A stretch of DNA of 64,000 bases from UBA1181 sp045617845 (GCA_045617845.1 JAZLJL010000101.1:14222-78221), one strand, 5' to 3'. Counted from the stretch's first letter, positions 8,996 through 18,087 are shown. Numbers and translations are program-made. Notes: generated from the letters alone by a model not told the origin.

Positions 8996-9871
8996 TTAAA
9001 TATAATACAAATCATCCACCTGGTGCTTCAGATACTTGCTCACCGCGCGATGGGTAGCCACACAAGTAATCGAGATGCTGAAGATGAAGATGCTACCCAA
9101 AACGACGACATAGAGCATCGGATCGCTTGTCATCCCCTCTAAGCTCGGCGGCAAATCATCCTTCAGGAAATACCCCAGACCCATCAAATAGATGGTCGCC
9201 AACACAAAGGCCACCAGAGCGATAAGAACACTCTCCAACAGATACGGCCTACGCACGAAACTCTTCGTCGCACCGACCAACGTCATCGTATGGATTAAGA
9301 AACGATCCGAATGGATCAACAATTGTATCGTGTTGCTAATCAGAACATAAGAAATCAGCAGAAGGACAGCCGCCGTACAAATCAGCACGGACGCCAATTT
9401 CTGGATGTTATTGCCGATTCGGTCCACCATGCTCTCCTGATAGTCCACATTCTCCACACAACTGAAAAGCTGTATGGCCTCAGCGATCGGAACGATGCTA
9501 TCATTATTCGCATAAGCAGCGTTCATCTTCACCTCGAACATATCCAAAATACGGTTGATATCCTTGTAATCCTCAGGATCCTCCCCTATCTCCTCACAAA
9601 GTTCACGGATTGCAGTCTCCTTATCGATGAATTTCACCTTCTTGGCATATGGCTGGTCCGCCAAAAAGGCCTCCAAGTTCTTACGCACCTCCACATCGGT
9701 GTTCTCCTTGATGAAAACCGTCAACGACACATTCTCTAAAACGTAGGTAGTCAACGTTTTAGACATAAAACCGACAAATATGATACAACCTAAAAGGAAA
9801 AGAACGATCGAAATACTGATCGCCGAAGTCAACTTCGAATTAAAGAATCTATGTTTCGCTTTTTTTTTCAT
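8996..9871 (-). CDS. ftsX: cell division protein FtsX
   Basis: FtsX is the membrane half of the FtsEX transporter-like complex, which controls peptidoglycan hydrolases at the septum. The 291-residue protein has a cytoplasmic basic N-terminus, TM1 at about 16-38, a periplasmic domain to about 160, and three more TM helices (about 165-190, 213-235, 257-280). No ftsE ATPase gene is adjacent, so FtsE must be encoded elsewhere. It is the first gene of the run leading to ileS. No good promoter was found upstream. Confidence 0.93.
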   Translation of the reverse strand: MKKKAKHRFFNSKLTSAISISIVLFLLGCIIFVGFMSKTLTTYVLENVSLTVFIKENTDVEVRKNLEAFLADQPYAKKVKFIDKETAIRELCEEIGEDPEDYKDINRILDMFEVKMNAAYANNDSIVPIAEAIQLFSCVENVDYQESMVDRIGNNIQKLASVLICTAAVLLLISYVLISNTIQLLIHSDRFLIHTMTLVGATKSFVRRPYLLESVLIALVAFVLATIYLMGLGYFLKDDLPPSLEGMTSDPMLYVVVLGSIFIFSISITCVATHRAVSKYLKHQVDDLYYI

Positions 9872-9975
9872 CAGATACTATACACCCAAATTTTCCGCAA
9901 AAAAAGCAACTATTATACTCTTTTGGAAATTTAAAAGGTTAAAGAATGTTAAGGTGATGGAGATTGGGTGCAATA

Positions 9976-10005
9976 TGCCTTCCAATCGGCATTGATTAGA
10001 AGGCA
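9976..10005. other. hairpin between ftsX and coaD
   Basis: TGCCTTC (9976-9982) pairs with GAAGGCA (9999-10005), with an inner AATC/GATT stem. There is no T tract on either side, so it is not a standard terminator. It could be an mRNA 3'-end or processing structure after coaD. Confidence 0.35.
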
Positions 10006-10014
10006 CAATGACGA

Positions 10015-10479
10015 TTATTTCAAATCATCCAACGATACATTCGGCGGGAGAAACTCCTTGATGTCTTTCCCGTAACGAATCAAGTCACGGACAACCGTCG
10101 AGCTGACGAAAGAGTGTTGAGGTTCGGTAAAGAGAAGGACCGTATCGATTCCGGAAAGCCTTCTATTGGCATCGGCAATCGTCTTTTCATACTCGAAGTC
10201 TTGGATGGAACGTATGCCCCTCAAGATAATGTCGGCCTTCACCTCCATGGCGAAATCGACAGTAAGGGAATCATAACATCTCGCCTTCACACGTGGCTCG
10301 TCACAAAAAGCCTTCGTGATGACCCGCATACGCTGGTCGACGGAGAAAAGGCTCTTCTTCGCCTCGTTCACACCGATGGCGACCACCACCTCATCCACAA
10401 AATTTAACGCACGTTTCACAACAGAATAATGCCCGATGGTAAAAGGGTCAAAACTGCCTGGAAATATAGCTACTTTCAT
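10015..10479 (-). CDS. coaD: pantetheine-phosphate adenylyltransferase
   Basis: CoaD joins ATP and 4'-phosphopantetheine to give dephospho-CoA, the penultimate step of CoA synthesis. The start at 10479 (MKVAIFPGSFDP) fits the family; an upstream in-frame ATG would add 11 unrelated residues. The 154-residue enzyme carries the nucleotidyltransferase motif GSFDPFTIGH, the RGIRSIQDFEYE segment and the second ATP-binding motif SSTVVRDL. It is transcribed in the same direction as hemW, 76 bases downstream of it. Confidence 0.96.
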   Translation of the reverse strand: MKVAIFPGSFDPFTIGHYSVVKRALNFVDEVVVAIGVNEAKKSLFSVDQRMRVITKAFCDEPRVKARCYDSLTVDFAMEVKADIILRGIRSIQDFEYEKTIADANRRLSGIDTVLLFTEPQHSFVSSTVVRDLIRYGKDIKEFLPPNVSLDDLK

Positions 10480-10555
10480 TGTATTCCGTTTAAAATCTGC
10501 GCGAAGGTACAAATAATTTAAAGTAAAGACAAGGCATACCTTTCCCTAACCTTCC

Positions 10556-11680
10556 TTACACCCACATCAACGCCTCCATGATTTCGTCGGACAGGAAAAG
10601 GCCCTTCTCGGTCAGTCGGATATGGCCCTCTTCGACCACGGCTGAACCATCCCCGACAAAAGGCTTCGTCTGTTCCAGGCAATAAGAGGCATAAGGCTCC
10701 CCGAAGCGGCCGCGCAACTTTTCCAGGCTCATGCCCGCGATTGTACGCAACGACGTGATGACGAAATCGTTGTACGAAGAGGCGGTGTCAAGTATCTCGT
10801 TCTCGTAATAGATTTCCCCCATTTGGATAGCGGCGATATAACGGCGGGTATCCGCGATGTTCCATCTGCGGTCTTTCCCGTCGAACGAATGTGCGGAAGG
10901 CCCGACACCCAAATAAGGCGTTCCGTCCCAATAGGAAGAGTTGTGTCTCGCATGCATTCCCGGCTTGGCGAAATTGGAGATCTCGTATTGCAAGATACCC
11001 GCCCCGTTCAGTTGGCGGCGCAAAGTATGGAACATCTCCACGCTCAAATCCTCGTCCGCCTCCCGCACCTCGCCTTTTTGCAACATGCGATAAATTTTCG
11101 TTCCCTCCTCATAGGTAAGATGGTAGGCGGAGACATGGGGCACATCCAAGGCAATCGCCTGCTCGATGTTATCCTGCCAGGCCTCCAAGGTCTGGTTAGG
11201 CAAACCATAGATAAGGTCTATGCTCATATTGGAGAAGCCAGCGGATTGGCAGAGACGCACCGCCCGCTTCGCCTCCTCCGCCGTGTGCCGACGGTTGAGC
11301 AAGCGCAAGTCGCCGTCATGGAAACTCTGGATACCCAAGCTCAGACGATTGACGGGCAACGCGCGAAGTGATCGGACGAAGCTCTCGCAGAGGTCATCCG
11401 GATTCGCCTCCAAGGTCACCTCCTCGAAATCACAGGGGTAGTTTTCGAAGACGGTGGCAAAAATGGCGGACAGCTCGTCCACTCGAAGCAACGAAGGCGT
11501 ACCGCCACCGAAATAGAGCGTTTTGACCGTTTCGCCATGCAAATAATCCTTGCGCTCGCGCAGTTCCCGACAAATGGAGCTAACCAACTCCGAACGGTTG
11601 CCGTCGTAGGTGGACGAATAGAAATCGCAGTAGACACAACGATTCTTGCACAAAGGAATATGGATATAAATGCCTGCCAT
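10556..11680 (-). CDS. hemW: radical SAM family heme chaperone HemW
   Basis: HemW-type proteins are radical SAM proteins related to HemN that bind heme and are thought to insert it into respiratory enzymes. The start at 11680 (MAGIYIHIPLCK) puts the cluster-binding CxxxCxxC at Cys11, Cys15 and Cys18, the HemW spacing, without the fourth cysteine typical of true HemN. The FGGGTPSLL motif and the NPDD and LGIQSF segments follow. The C-terminal HemN domain is present. At 374 residues it has the usual length. A longer frame starting at 11728 is unlikely. Confidence 0.93.
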   Translation of the reverse strand: MAGIYIHIPLCKNRCVYCDFYSSTYDGNRSELVSSICRELRERKDYLHGETVKTLYFGGGTPSLLRVDELSAIFATVFENYPCDFEEVTLEANPDDLCESFVRSLRALPVNRLSLGIQSFHDGDLRLLNRRHTAEEAKRAVRLCQSAGFSNMSIDLIYGLPNQTLEAWQDNIEQAIALDVPHVSAYHLTYEEGTKIYRMLQKGEVREADEDLSVEMFHTLRRQLNGAGILQYEISNFAKPGMHARHNSSYWDGTPYLGVGPSAHSFDGKDRRWNIADTRRYIAAIQMGEIYYENEILDTASSYNDFVITSLRTIAGMSLEKLRGRFGEPYASYCLEQTKPFVGDGSAVVEEGHIRLTEKGLFLSDEIMEALMWV

Positions 11681-11805
11681 GGCGCGAAGGTAATTTTGAA
11701 ATATGAAAAATGAGCCATAATAGCACACCGATTTTTAGGAACGGGACACATTTCCTACAGGAGGCTATCTTTGATAATCCAACCCGACAAATCCGCACGA
11801 CATTA

Positions 11806-11836
11806 TTTGTGTTATAAATACATTGTATTATCTTTG
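11806..11836 (+). promoter_or_regulatory. Bacteroides-type promoter of yraN
   Basis: TTTG (11806-11809), a 19-base spacer and TATCTTTG (11829-11836) match the Bacteroides sigma-ABfr consensus TTTG-N19-TAnnTTTG exactly. Transcription should start near 11843, leaving a leader of about 28 bases before the ATG at 11871. Confidence 0.85.
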
Positions 11837-11870
11837 CAAAAACAATCAAAAAATTTAACCTGTTGGAATT

Positions 11871-12233
11871 ATGGCAGAACACAATGAATTAGGAGAACTG
11901 GGCGAGGAAAAAGCCGTAGAATACTTATCGGGCAAAGGATACAAAATCAGGCATCGGAACTGGCGGGCAGGAAAACTGGAGCTGGACATCGTGGCGGAGA
12001 AAGACGGCACACTGGTGGTGGTGGAAGTACGCACACGCAAGGACAACTTCCTGCTGCACCCTACAGAGACGGTGAATAAGACGAAGATGCGCAACACGAT
12101 CATGGCGGCGGAGGCGTACATCTTCAAGTTCAACATCATGATGCCGACCCAATTCGACATCCTCTCCGTGATAGTCGGACCGCAGAACAGCTCCTTCAAA
12201 TTTGAGCACATCGAAGACGCATTTTTACCCTAA
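11871..12233 (+). CDS. YraN family putative endonuclease-fold protein
   Basis: The 120-residue protein matches the UPF0102/YraN family, a restriction-endonuclease-like fold of unknown role. The family pattern is clear: LGELGEEKAVEYL near the N-terminus, then the nuclease-like core ELDIVAEKDGTLVVVEVRTR with a candidate D...ExK-like arrangement (Asp41, Glu53), then a K-rich helix. It is divergent from hemW and followed 44 bases later by sufS on the same strand. No activity can be claimed. Confidence 0.85.
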   Translation: MAEHNELGELGEEKAVEYLSGKGYKIRHRNWRAGKLELDIVAEKDGTLVVVEVRTRKDNFLLHPTETVNKTKMRNTIMAAEAYIFKFNIMMPTQFDILSVIVGPQNSSFKFEHIEDAFLP

Positions 12234-12277
12234 GCATATTTAATTTTTAGTAACTTCGCGGAAAAGTGCGAAGTAAG

Positions 12278-13504
12278 ATGAGTATCGATGTTAACAAAAT
12301 CAGGGAGGACTTCCCTATTTTAAAGAAGGAGATATACGGCAAACCGCTCGTCTATCTGGACAATGCGGCTACGACGCAAAAACCGCTATGCGTGGTCGAC
12401 AAGATCAGCGAGAACTATCTGAACAACAACGCCAACATACACCGCGGCGTACACTTCCTCAGCCAAGTCGCCACAGAGGCGCACGAAGCGGCGAGGGAGA
12501 CCGTCAGGAAGTTCATCAACGCCAAGCACAAGCACGAGATCGTATTCACCCGAGGCACCACCGAAGCCATCAACCTGATCGCCTCCTCCTTCGGCAGAAG
12601 CCAATGCAAGGACGGCGACGAGATCATCGTCTCGCAGATGGAGCACCACTCCAACATCGTGCCTTGGCAACTGCTCCAACAAGAGAGGAACATAACATTG
12701 AAAGTCATTCCTTTCGACGAGAACGGAGAACTCCAGATGGAGAAATTGGACGGGCTCTTCTCGGACAAGACCAAGCTCGTATCGGTCGCGCACGTCTCCA
12801 ACACACTAGGCACCATCAACCCAGTGAAGGAAATCATCAAGAAAGCGCACGAAAGAGGAATCCCCGTTTTGGTGGACGGGGCGCAATCTGTCCCACACAT
12901 GCCCATAGACGTACAAGCGCTCGACGCGGACTTCTACGTGTTCTCCGGACATAAAATCTATGGACCGACGGGTATCGGCGTCCTATACGGCAAAGAGGCA
13001 TGGCTCGAAAAGATTCCGCCTTACCAAGGAGGTGGTGAGATGATTCAAAAGGTGACCTTCGAAAAGACCACCTTCAACGAACTTCCTTTCAAGTTCGAGG
13101 CGGGAACTCCGGACTACATCGGCTCGACAGCCTTGGCGGAAGCGTTAGACTACGTCAGCGCCATCGGCATGGAGAACATAGCGGCGCACGAACAAGAGTT
13201 GGTGCGCTACACCTTAGGGAAACTGAGCGAAGTGGAGAACATACGTTTCATCGGCAACTCTAAAGACAGAAGCGGGCTGGTCTCATTCCTCGTGGGGAAC
13301 ATCCACCCATATGACCTCGGCTCCATCATCGACAAACTAGGCATCGCCGTACGTACGGGGCACCACTGCGCCGAGCCTGTCATGGCGGCCTTCGGCATCG
13401 ACGGAACCGTACGGGCGTCGTTCGGCGTCTACAACACCACGGAAGAGATCGACATACTAGTGGCAGGCGTCCAGCGCGCCGCCAAGATGTTCAGAAGAAA
13501 ATAA
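12278..13504 (+). CDS. sufS: SufS-type cysteine desulfurase
   Basis: SufS takes sulfur from cysteine as a persulfide for Fe-S cluster assembly. The ATG at 12278 is preferred over an in-frame GTG at 12266. The 408-residue class V aminotransferase-fold enzyme has the PLP lysine in SGHKIYGP (Lys226) and the persulfide cysteine in RTGHHCAEP (Cys364), which is the group II (SufS) arrangement. sufE follows 26 bases downstream, so the sulfur donor and acceptor are co-expressed. The sufBCD genes are not in the window. A TAACTTCG element (12251-12258) may be a weak promoter. Confidence 0.96.
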   Translation: MSIDVNKIREDFPILKKEIYGKPLVYLDNAATTQKPLCVVDKISENYLNNNANIHRGVHFLSQVATEAHEAARETVRKFINAKHKHEIVFTRGTTEAINLIASSFGRSQCKDGDEIIVSQMEHHSNIVPWQLLQQERNITLKVIPFDENGELQMEKLDGLFSDKTKLVSVAHVSNTLGTINPVKEIIKKAHERGIPVLVDGAQSVPHMPIDVQALDADFYVFSGHKIYGPTGIGVLYGKEAWLEKIPPYQGGGEMIQKVTFEKTTFNELPFKFEAGTPDYIGSTALAEALDYVSAIGMENIAAHEQELVRYTLGKLSEVENIRFIGNSKDRSGLVSFLVGNIHPYDLGSIIDKLGIAVRTGHHCAEPVMAAFGIDGTVRASFGVYNTTEEIDILVAGVQRAAKMFRRK

Positions 13505-13530
13505 TACTTTCATATTAGATATAGATTATC

Positions 13531-13950
13531 ATGACAATAGCGGAGAAACAAGACGAAATCGTATCGGAATTCGAATTCTTGGAAGACTGGTTGGACAAAT
13601 ACCAGCAAATCATAGACAAAAGCGAGACCAACCCGGGCATCGACGAGCAATACAAAACAGACGAATACCTCATCGAAGGCTGCCAAAGCAAAGTGTGGGT
13701 ACATGCGGAGTACAAGGACGGATTGGTCTACTACCAAGGAGAGAGCAACACCGACATCGCCGGCGGAATCGTCTCCATGCTGGTCTATGTCATGTCGGGC
13801 CACACCCCTCAAGAAATATTGGACACAGACCTCTACTTCATCGACAAAATCGGTCTGAAAGAGCACCTCTCCCCTACCCGTTCCAACGGCATGCTCGCCA
13901 TGGTGAAACAAATGAGGATGTACGCGTTGGCGTTCAAAACTCAAGGATAA
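13531..13950 (+). CDS. sufE: SufE family sulfur acceptor
   Basis: SufE takes the persulfide sulfur from SufS and passes it to the SufBCD scaffold, stimulating SufS. The 139-residue protein has the acceptor cysteine in the family segment IEGCQSKVW (Cys51) and the downstream SRSNG-like loop as SPTRSNG. Length and fold pattern are normal. It forms a two-gene unit with sufS, followed by a hairpin at 14000-14037. Confidence 0.95.
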   Translation: MTIAEKQDEIVSEFEFLEDWLDKYQQIIDKSETNPGIDEQYKTDEYLIEGCQSKVWVHAEYKDGLVYYQGESNTDIAGGIVSMLVYVMSGHTPQEILDTDLYFIDKIGLKEHLSPTRSNGMLAMVKQMRMYALAFKTQG

Positions 13951-13999
13951 TCGATTTTGAGGAACATTACCCATACGGCGTCCCGCAAAAAAACATCGT

Positions 14000-14037
14000 A
14001 AACGGCAGTTAAAGACATTTGTCATTTTCTGCCGTTT
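14000..14037 (+). terminator. hairpin after sufE
   Basis: AAACGGCAG (14000-14008) pairs with CTGCCGTTT (14029-14037) around a 20-base loop. The following tract is T-poor (GTTAATAA), so termination may be weak or factor dependent. Confidence 0.45.
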
Positions 14038-14125
14038 GTTAATAACTCTTCCATGAAAAATTTCTTTTTGCATATCCTTCTCGCTATATTAGCGGAAACG
14101 AATATGAACTAACAAAATACAAAAC

Positions 14126-14461
14126 ATGGAAAAAGAACTTGAGCCTATAGCAAGGAAAAACGCGACGGACATTACAAAGGAACTCGATTGTTTGCTGGCA
14201 GACATGAAGCAGAAATTCAACATTCTGCAATTCGAACAGAAACAAATCCAACCTTTCGTGAACGACATCGCGAACGTCAGTCCATCGGACTGTGACACTC
14301 CTGAGACCATGGTCTTCACAAAAGACTTGGTGTACAGACTCACACAGGCAGATAAAACTCTAAAAGAGGCTTTCTACATGATCCAAGACGCTTTTTCTTC
14401 CATCTCGACCGGATGCAAGAACTACCAAGAAAGCAAACATCCGCAGAGAAAAGTCGGATGA
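14126..14461 (+). CDS. hypothetical 111-residue helical protein, copy 1 of a tandem pair
   Basis: I do not recognise this family. The soluble, mostly helical protein has no signal peptide or membrane helix. It shares most residues with the 111-residue product at 14936-15271: both contain PIARKNATDI, QFEQKQIQPFVNDIANVSPS, KDLVYRL and MIQDAFSSISTGC. The C-terminal 12 or so residues differ, as do several surface-type positions. A strong terminator follows the stop, so each copy is its own unit. A binding or regulatory role is possible but nothing in the sequence shows it. Confidence 0.75.
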   Translation: MEKELEPIARKNATDITKELDCLLADMKQKFNILQFEQKQIQPFVNDIANVSPSDCDTPETMVFTKDLVYRLTQADKTLKEAFYMIQDAFSSISTGCKNYQESKHPQRKVG

Positions 14462-14497
14462 CGGACATGCGAAGAAAGTATTTTTCCTACAGAATAA

Positions 14498-14526
14498 AAG
14501 CGATGGATTACCCATCGCTTTTTTCA
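14498..14526 (+). terminator. rho-independent terminator
   Basis: AAGCGATGG (14498-14506), a five-base loop and CCATCGCTT (14512-14520) are followed by a T run. It ends the first 111-residue gene. Confidence 0.9.
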
Positions 14527-14598
14527 TTTCAAGAAAACAAAATGCATTCATCACGATATTAAAAAATGTAAAAACCGAAAATCGTAAAAAGAAAATAT

Positions 14599-14606
14599 TA
14601 TCTTTG
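14599..14606 (+). promoter_or_regulatory. promoter -7 element upstream of the second 111-residue gene
   Basis: TATCTTTG matches the -7 consensus TAnnTTTG. There is no TTTG at the expected distance upstream, so the -33 part is weak. It would give a leader of about 320 bases before the ATG at 14936. Confidence 0.5.
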
Positions 14607-14689
14607 CACATATCAATCCAAAAGGATTATAAAAGTTATATATTAAGTTTTAGGTTATATATTAAAATAGAAGTCGGAACCATCGCAAC

Positions 14690-14769
14690 ATGGGAAGACG
14701 AACGTATCTTATGGTCACACAAGCAAGAAAAAACAGTTATCTTCGATAGCTAGAACCCAATCAGCTATC
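14690..14769 (+). promoter_or_regulatory. possible leader ORF with alternative hairpins
   Basis: A 19-codon frame (ATG 14690, stop 14747-14749) ends inside segment GATAGCT (14745-14751). That segment can pair with AGTTATC just before it (14735-14741) or with AGCTATC after it (14763-14769), the latter followed by TTTT. The arrangement resembles antiterminator versus terminator pairing. The leader peptide has no codon bias that names a ligand. The rest of 14462-14935 shows no other gene. Confidence 0.3.
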
Positions 14770-14935
14770 TTTTCAACGAACAGGTTTATGGTCCACTAAC
14801 TTTCCCTGATTATCTATACGTCTATGGCACAGACATAGAGGGACAGACCCAACACACAAAGAATATCGCAGAGAAAGGAATGGGACATGCCGCAAAAAAT
14901 AATTAACGTCCAACAAATAATTAAAACGACAAATC

Positions 14936-15271
14936 ATGAAAAAAGAGTTAGATCCAATCGCAAGGAAAAACGCAACGGACATCGCAAAGGAGATCGAGGA
15001 CATGTTGGCAGACATGAAACTAAAATTCAACATCATGCAATTCGAGCAGAAACAGATACAACCCTTTGTGAACGACATCGCCAACGTCAGCCCGTCGGAC
15101 TATGACGAACCAGAGTCCATGGTCGTAACCAAAGACTTGGTATACAGGCTCTCTCAAGCGGACAAAACATTATCTGAGGCATTCTGCATGATCCAAGACG
15201 CATTCTCCTCCATCTCAACGGGGTGCAGAAACCTCAAAAATAGCGGAATGTTACAAAAACAGGTGGGATGA
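14936..15271 (+). CDS. hypothetical 111-residue helical protein, copy 2 of a tandem pair
   Basis: This is a close paralogue of the product at 14126-14461, of equal length and collinear without gaps. The identical blocks cover the middle of the protein (FEQKQIQPFVNDIANVSPSD) and the MIQDAFSSISTGC segment near the C-terminus. Differences cluster at residues 18-30 and in the last 15. It has a long 5' leader with a -7 element and possible alternative hairpins that copy 1 lacks, so the copies may be regulated differently. No function is known. Conservation of both reading frames argues that both are kept by selection. Confidence 0.75.
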   Translation: MKKELDPIARKNATDIAKEIEDMLADMKLKFNIMQFEQKQIQPFVNDIANVSPSDYDEPESMVVTKDLVYRLSQADKTLSEAFCMIQDAFSSISTGCRNLKNSGMLQKQVG

Positions 15272-15392
15272 ACGCAGGACCAAAGAACCCATTATCTCCC
15301 GCACTCTCATATGAAACTGATATTTCAATATAAAACACATATGACAAACAGCACCCATCACACACAAACACAAGGACCTATCAATCTTTGAG

Positions 15393-16565
15393 TCAAACAT
15401 TACCATCATTTCCCCGCACAGCCTCCCGATAGGCGGAGACCAGGAACTCTCCGACCTCCCCGTACCCATAACGACGGGCCCGCTGGCGGATAAGCTCAGA
15501 ATCGAACTCCCCACGATGGTCAATCATCCAAGACATTTTTTCGCGGAGCGCCTTCTCGTCACCCGGTTTCACCAAGCAACCATCAGACACGCCCACCATG
15601 TCGGGGATGCCACCCACATCCGTGGAGATGACGGGAGTGCCCGTCGCCAAAGACTCCGAGATGACCACCGGCGCATTCTCATAATTGGAAAAAAGGACGA
15701 AAGCGTCAGATAGGGAAAAGAAACGGTTCACCTCAGCCGGAGGCTGTTCCCCCACAAAAGACACCATGCCATCAGGCAAATCCAAGCCATCCGCATACCG
15801 TCTAACCTCTTCATAATCAGGTCCGACGCCCACAATCGTCAAGGAAAAATCACTTCTCATCTCCGACAATCCCTTCACGGCACGCAAGATGCCGCAGACA
15901 TTTTTCGCGCGTTCAATAAAACAAGAGATATGCAGGAATACGAACTTCCCTTTCTCACGTGGATGGTCCGCCAACGTCTCAAAGAAAAAGTCATCCACCA
16001 CGTTGTTCACCACACGATAACGGTCGTTCTTCAAGCCCAAACCACGCATCGAATCAGCCAACATCCTACTGACAGGCATGACGCAAGAAGCGTTCCGCAC
16101 GACCAATTCGCTGAGACGCCTCCTCAAAAACCCCTTGTAGTTGAAGTTCTGCGGCAGATACCTCGTCCAATGCTCCACCACCACATAGGGCACGCCATAC
16201 CTCTTTTTCAAGAAATAAGACAAAACGCCGCAACGCGTCAGAATATTTGCTTGGGAAACATCCGGTCGTCCGAAATTCTCCTCAACGGCGGCGTAACCAC
16301 GGAGAAACGCCCTGAAAAAGCCCGTCGCCTTGGAGAGTTGCCTCAACACAGGTAATCCACAAAACGGATAATAGACATAAACCTCACGCACGCGCCCCGT
16401 CTCCTGCACAACCACTTCGCTCCGCTTAACCTTATCATCCGCCAACAAATAGAGCACACAGACATCACAATGCCTAGCGACGGCCTCGGCGTGTTTCCTG
16501 ACGAAGAGGCCCGACATCGCATCGTAGCGATGGGGATACCAAGGAGAGAAGAAAAGCACTTTCAT
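15393..16565 (-). CDS. GT4-type glycosyltransferase
   Basis: This retaining GT-B glycosyltransferase probably builds surface polysaccharide or LPS sugars. The start MKVLFFSPWYP at 16565 is chosen; in-frame ATGs at 16568 and 16577 would add one to four residues. The N-terminal acceptor domain (1-180) is followed by the nucleotide-sugar domain with HISCFIERAKN, TIVGVGPD and the GT4 signature ENAPVVISESLATGTPVI leading into STDVGG. No other sugar gene is adjacent, so the substrate is unknown. A run of eight Gs precedes the gene on its strand. It lies 74 bases after the DUF5606 gene. Confidence 0.85.
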   Translation of the reverse strand: MKVLFFSPWYPHRYDAMSGLFVRKHAEAVARHCDVCVLYLLADDKVKRSEVVVQETGRVREVYVYYPFCGLPVLRQLSKATGFFRAFLRGYAAVEENFGRPDVSQANILTRCGVLSYFLKKRYGVPYVVVEHWTRYLPQNFNYKGFLRRRLSELVVRNASCVMPVSRMLADSMRGLGLKNDRYRVVNNVVDDFFFETLADHPREKGKFVFLHISCFIERAKNVCGILRAVKGLSEMRSDFSLTIVGVGPDYEEVRRYADGLDLPDGMVSFVGEQPPAEVNRFFSLSDAFVLFSNYENAPVVISESLATGTPVISTDVGGIPDMVGVSDGCLVKPGDEKALREKMSWMIDHRGEFDSELIRQRARRYGYGEVGEFLVSAYREAVRGNDGNV

Positions 16566-16639
16566 CATGGAGGTCATTAAAAAGGAAAGGGAAGAAACGA
16601 AACGAACGCCCTTCCCCCCCCATTAGTTTATCATTGAAA

Positions 16640-17077
16640 TCATTTACTCTCAGCTTCAGCCTCAGCAGGTTTAGCCTCCTTCTTCTTAGGCTCGAAGTCA
16701 TCGCGACCACTTTGTACCAAGATATTGTACCAAGAGATCAACTTCTTGATATCGGAAGAATAGACGCGGCTACGGTCGAAATTAGGCAACACAGTGGCAA
16801 GGTATTCCGCAAGCTCCTTACCATCAGCCTTCTTAGCGTCGATGCTAGCGACCTTTCCGCCCTCCTTCTCCTTCATGGATTGAAGCACGCTCGCCAATGA
16901 GACCTCACCGTCCTCCGTATATATTGCGATATCACCAAGAGACAAAATCTTTTCGTGCGTATAAGCAGGGACACGCTTCTTCTCGGTGAGCGATTCCAAA
17001 ATCAACATATTCTTTCCCTGAGAAACCAACTCAAACAATCCCGGTTTTCCCGAAATCGACAAAATTCTCTTCAACAT
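16640..17077 (-). CDS. DUF5606 domain protein
   Basis: The 145-residue soluble protein opens with MLKRILSISGKPGLFELVSQ, typical of the DUF5606 family conserved in Bacteroidota. The ordered region runs to about residue 125 and is followed by an acidic/Lys-Ala-rich tail (KKKEAKPAEAEAESK). The family has no known biochemical role; a nucleic-acid or regulatory role is only a guess. It is divergent from bamD. Confidence 0.8.
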   Translation of the reverse strand: MLKRILSISGKPGLFELVSQGKNMLILESLTEKKRVPAYTHEKILSLGDIAIYTEDGEVSLASVLQSMKEKEGGKVASIDAKKADGKELAEYLATVLPNFDRSRVYSSDIKKLISWYNILVQSGRDDFEPKKKEAKPAEAEAESK

Positions 17078-17243
17078 AATTTATAATTTTATAATCAAAA
17101 AATCGTTTATACTAATAGTGATTCACACTGATTTAATTTCGAACGCAAAAGAAATAAAAACATTTTATTTAAAATAGTTAAAATTGAATGTTTTTCTTTT
17201 ATCTTTTGAACGATTTTACCTATTTTCGCGGTTTAGATTTAGA

Positions 17244-18062
17244 ATGGAAAAGACATTTAGACATATATCATTAGTAATCATTGCATTGGGTCTCTTATCA
17301 TGCGGAGGCTACAACAAGGTGATTAAGAGTACGGACAACAATTTGAAGTACGACAAGGCGATGGAGTATTACGAGAAAGGCGAATACTACAAAGCCCATT
17401 CAATATTGGAAACCGTCGGTTCCGCCTTTAGAGGGACGGAAAAGGGAGAAAATGTCGTGTATATCATTGCGATGTCCCACTACAAAAACAAGGATTACGA
17501 GTCTGCAAAGAGTTATTTCTCAGCCTATTGCAGGAGTTACCCGCAAGGCAAACATGCCGAAGAGTGCAAATTCCTCGCCGGCGTCAGCCTCTATAAGCAG
17601 TCGCCCGAAGTGAAGTTGGACCAAACCAGCACAGTGGAGGCGATCGACGAGCTCCTCGAATTCACGACACTTTACCCGAAGAGCGAGAAACTCCCGGAGG
17701 CGCTGAAATATCTGGAAGAGTTACAAGAGAAACTGGCGGAGAAGGAATACCTCAACGCCAAATTATACTACGACTTAGGAGACTATATGGGTAACAACTA
17801 CCTCTCCGCCGTCGTCACAGCGACCAATGCGCTGAAACGGTTTCCCGACACCAAAAGGAGGGAAGACCTCTACTTCCTGATCCTCGACTCCAAGTTCATG
17901 CAAGCGGAGAAGAGCGTGGAGAAAAAAATGGAGGACCGCTACCGCGACGCTATCGATGAGTACTACAACTACATCGGCGAGTTCCCAGAGGGGAAGTACA
18001 GCAAGGAGGCGGAGAAAATCAGAGAGAAGTCTCAGAAATTCATCGACAAATTAAAGAAATAA
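17244..18062 (+). CDS. bamD: outer membrane assembly lipoprotein BamD
   Basis: BamD is the essential lipoprotein of the BAM complex that folds beta-barrel proteins into the outer membrane. The ATG at 17244 (MEKTFRHISL) is right because it gives a lipoprotein signal with lipobox LLSC (Cys about residue 20); an upstream frame start would bury it. The 272-residue protein consists of TPR helices, for example YYEKGEYYKAHSILE and NYLSAVVTATNALKRFPDT. rpoZ follows 25 bases downstream, a gene order often seen in this phylum. Confidence 0.93.
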   Translation: MEKTFRHISLVIIALGLLSCGGYNKVIKSTDNNLKYDKAMEYYEKGEYYKAHSILETVGSAFRGTEKGENVVYIIAMSHYKNKDYESAKSYFSAYCRSYPQGKHAEECKFLAGVSLYKQSPEVKLDQTSTVEAIDELLEFTTLYPKSEKLPEALKYLEELQEKLAEKEYLNAKLYYDLGDYMGNNYLSAVVTATNALKRFPDTKRREDLYFLILDSKFMQAEKSVEKKMEDRYRDAIDEYYNYIGEFPEGKYSKEAEKIREKSQKFIDKLKK

Positions 18063-18087
18063 AACAAATTAAAAACATATATAAATC

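Noticed and set aside
16614..16621. Eight-base C run before the glycosyltransferase as a phase-variation site
   Set aside because: It lies outside coding sequence, not between promoter elements I can identify, so no switching effect can be argued.
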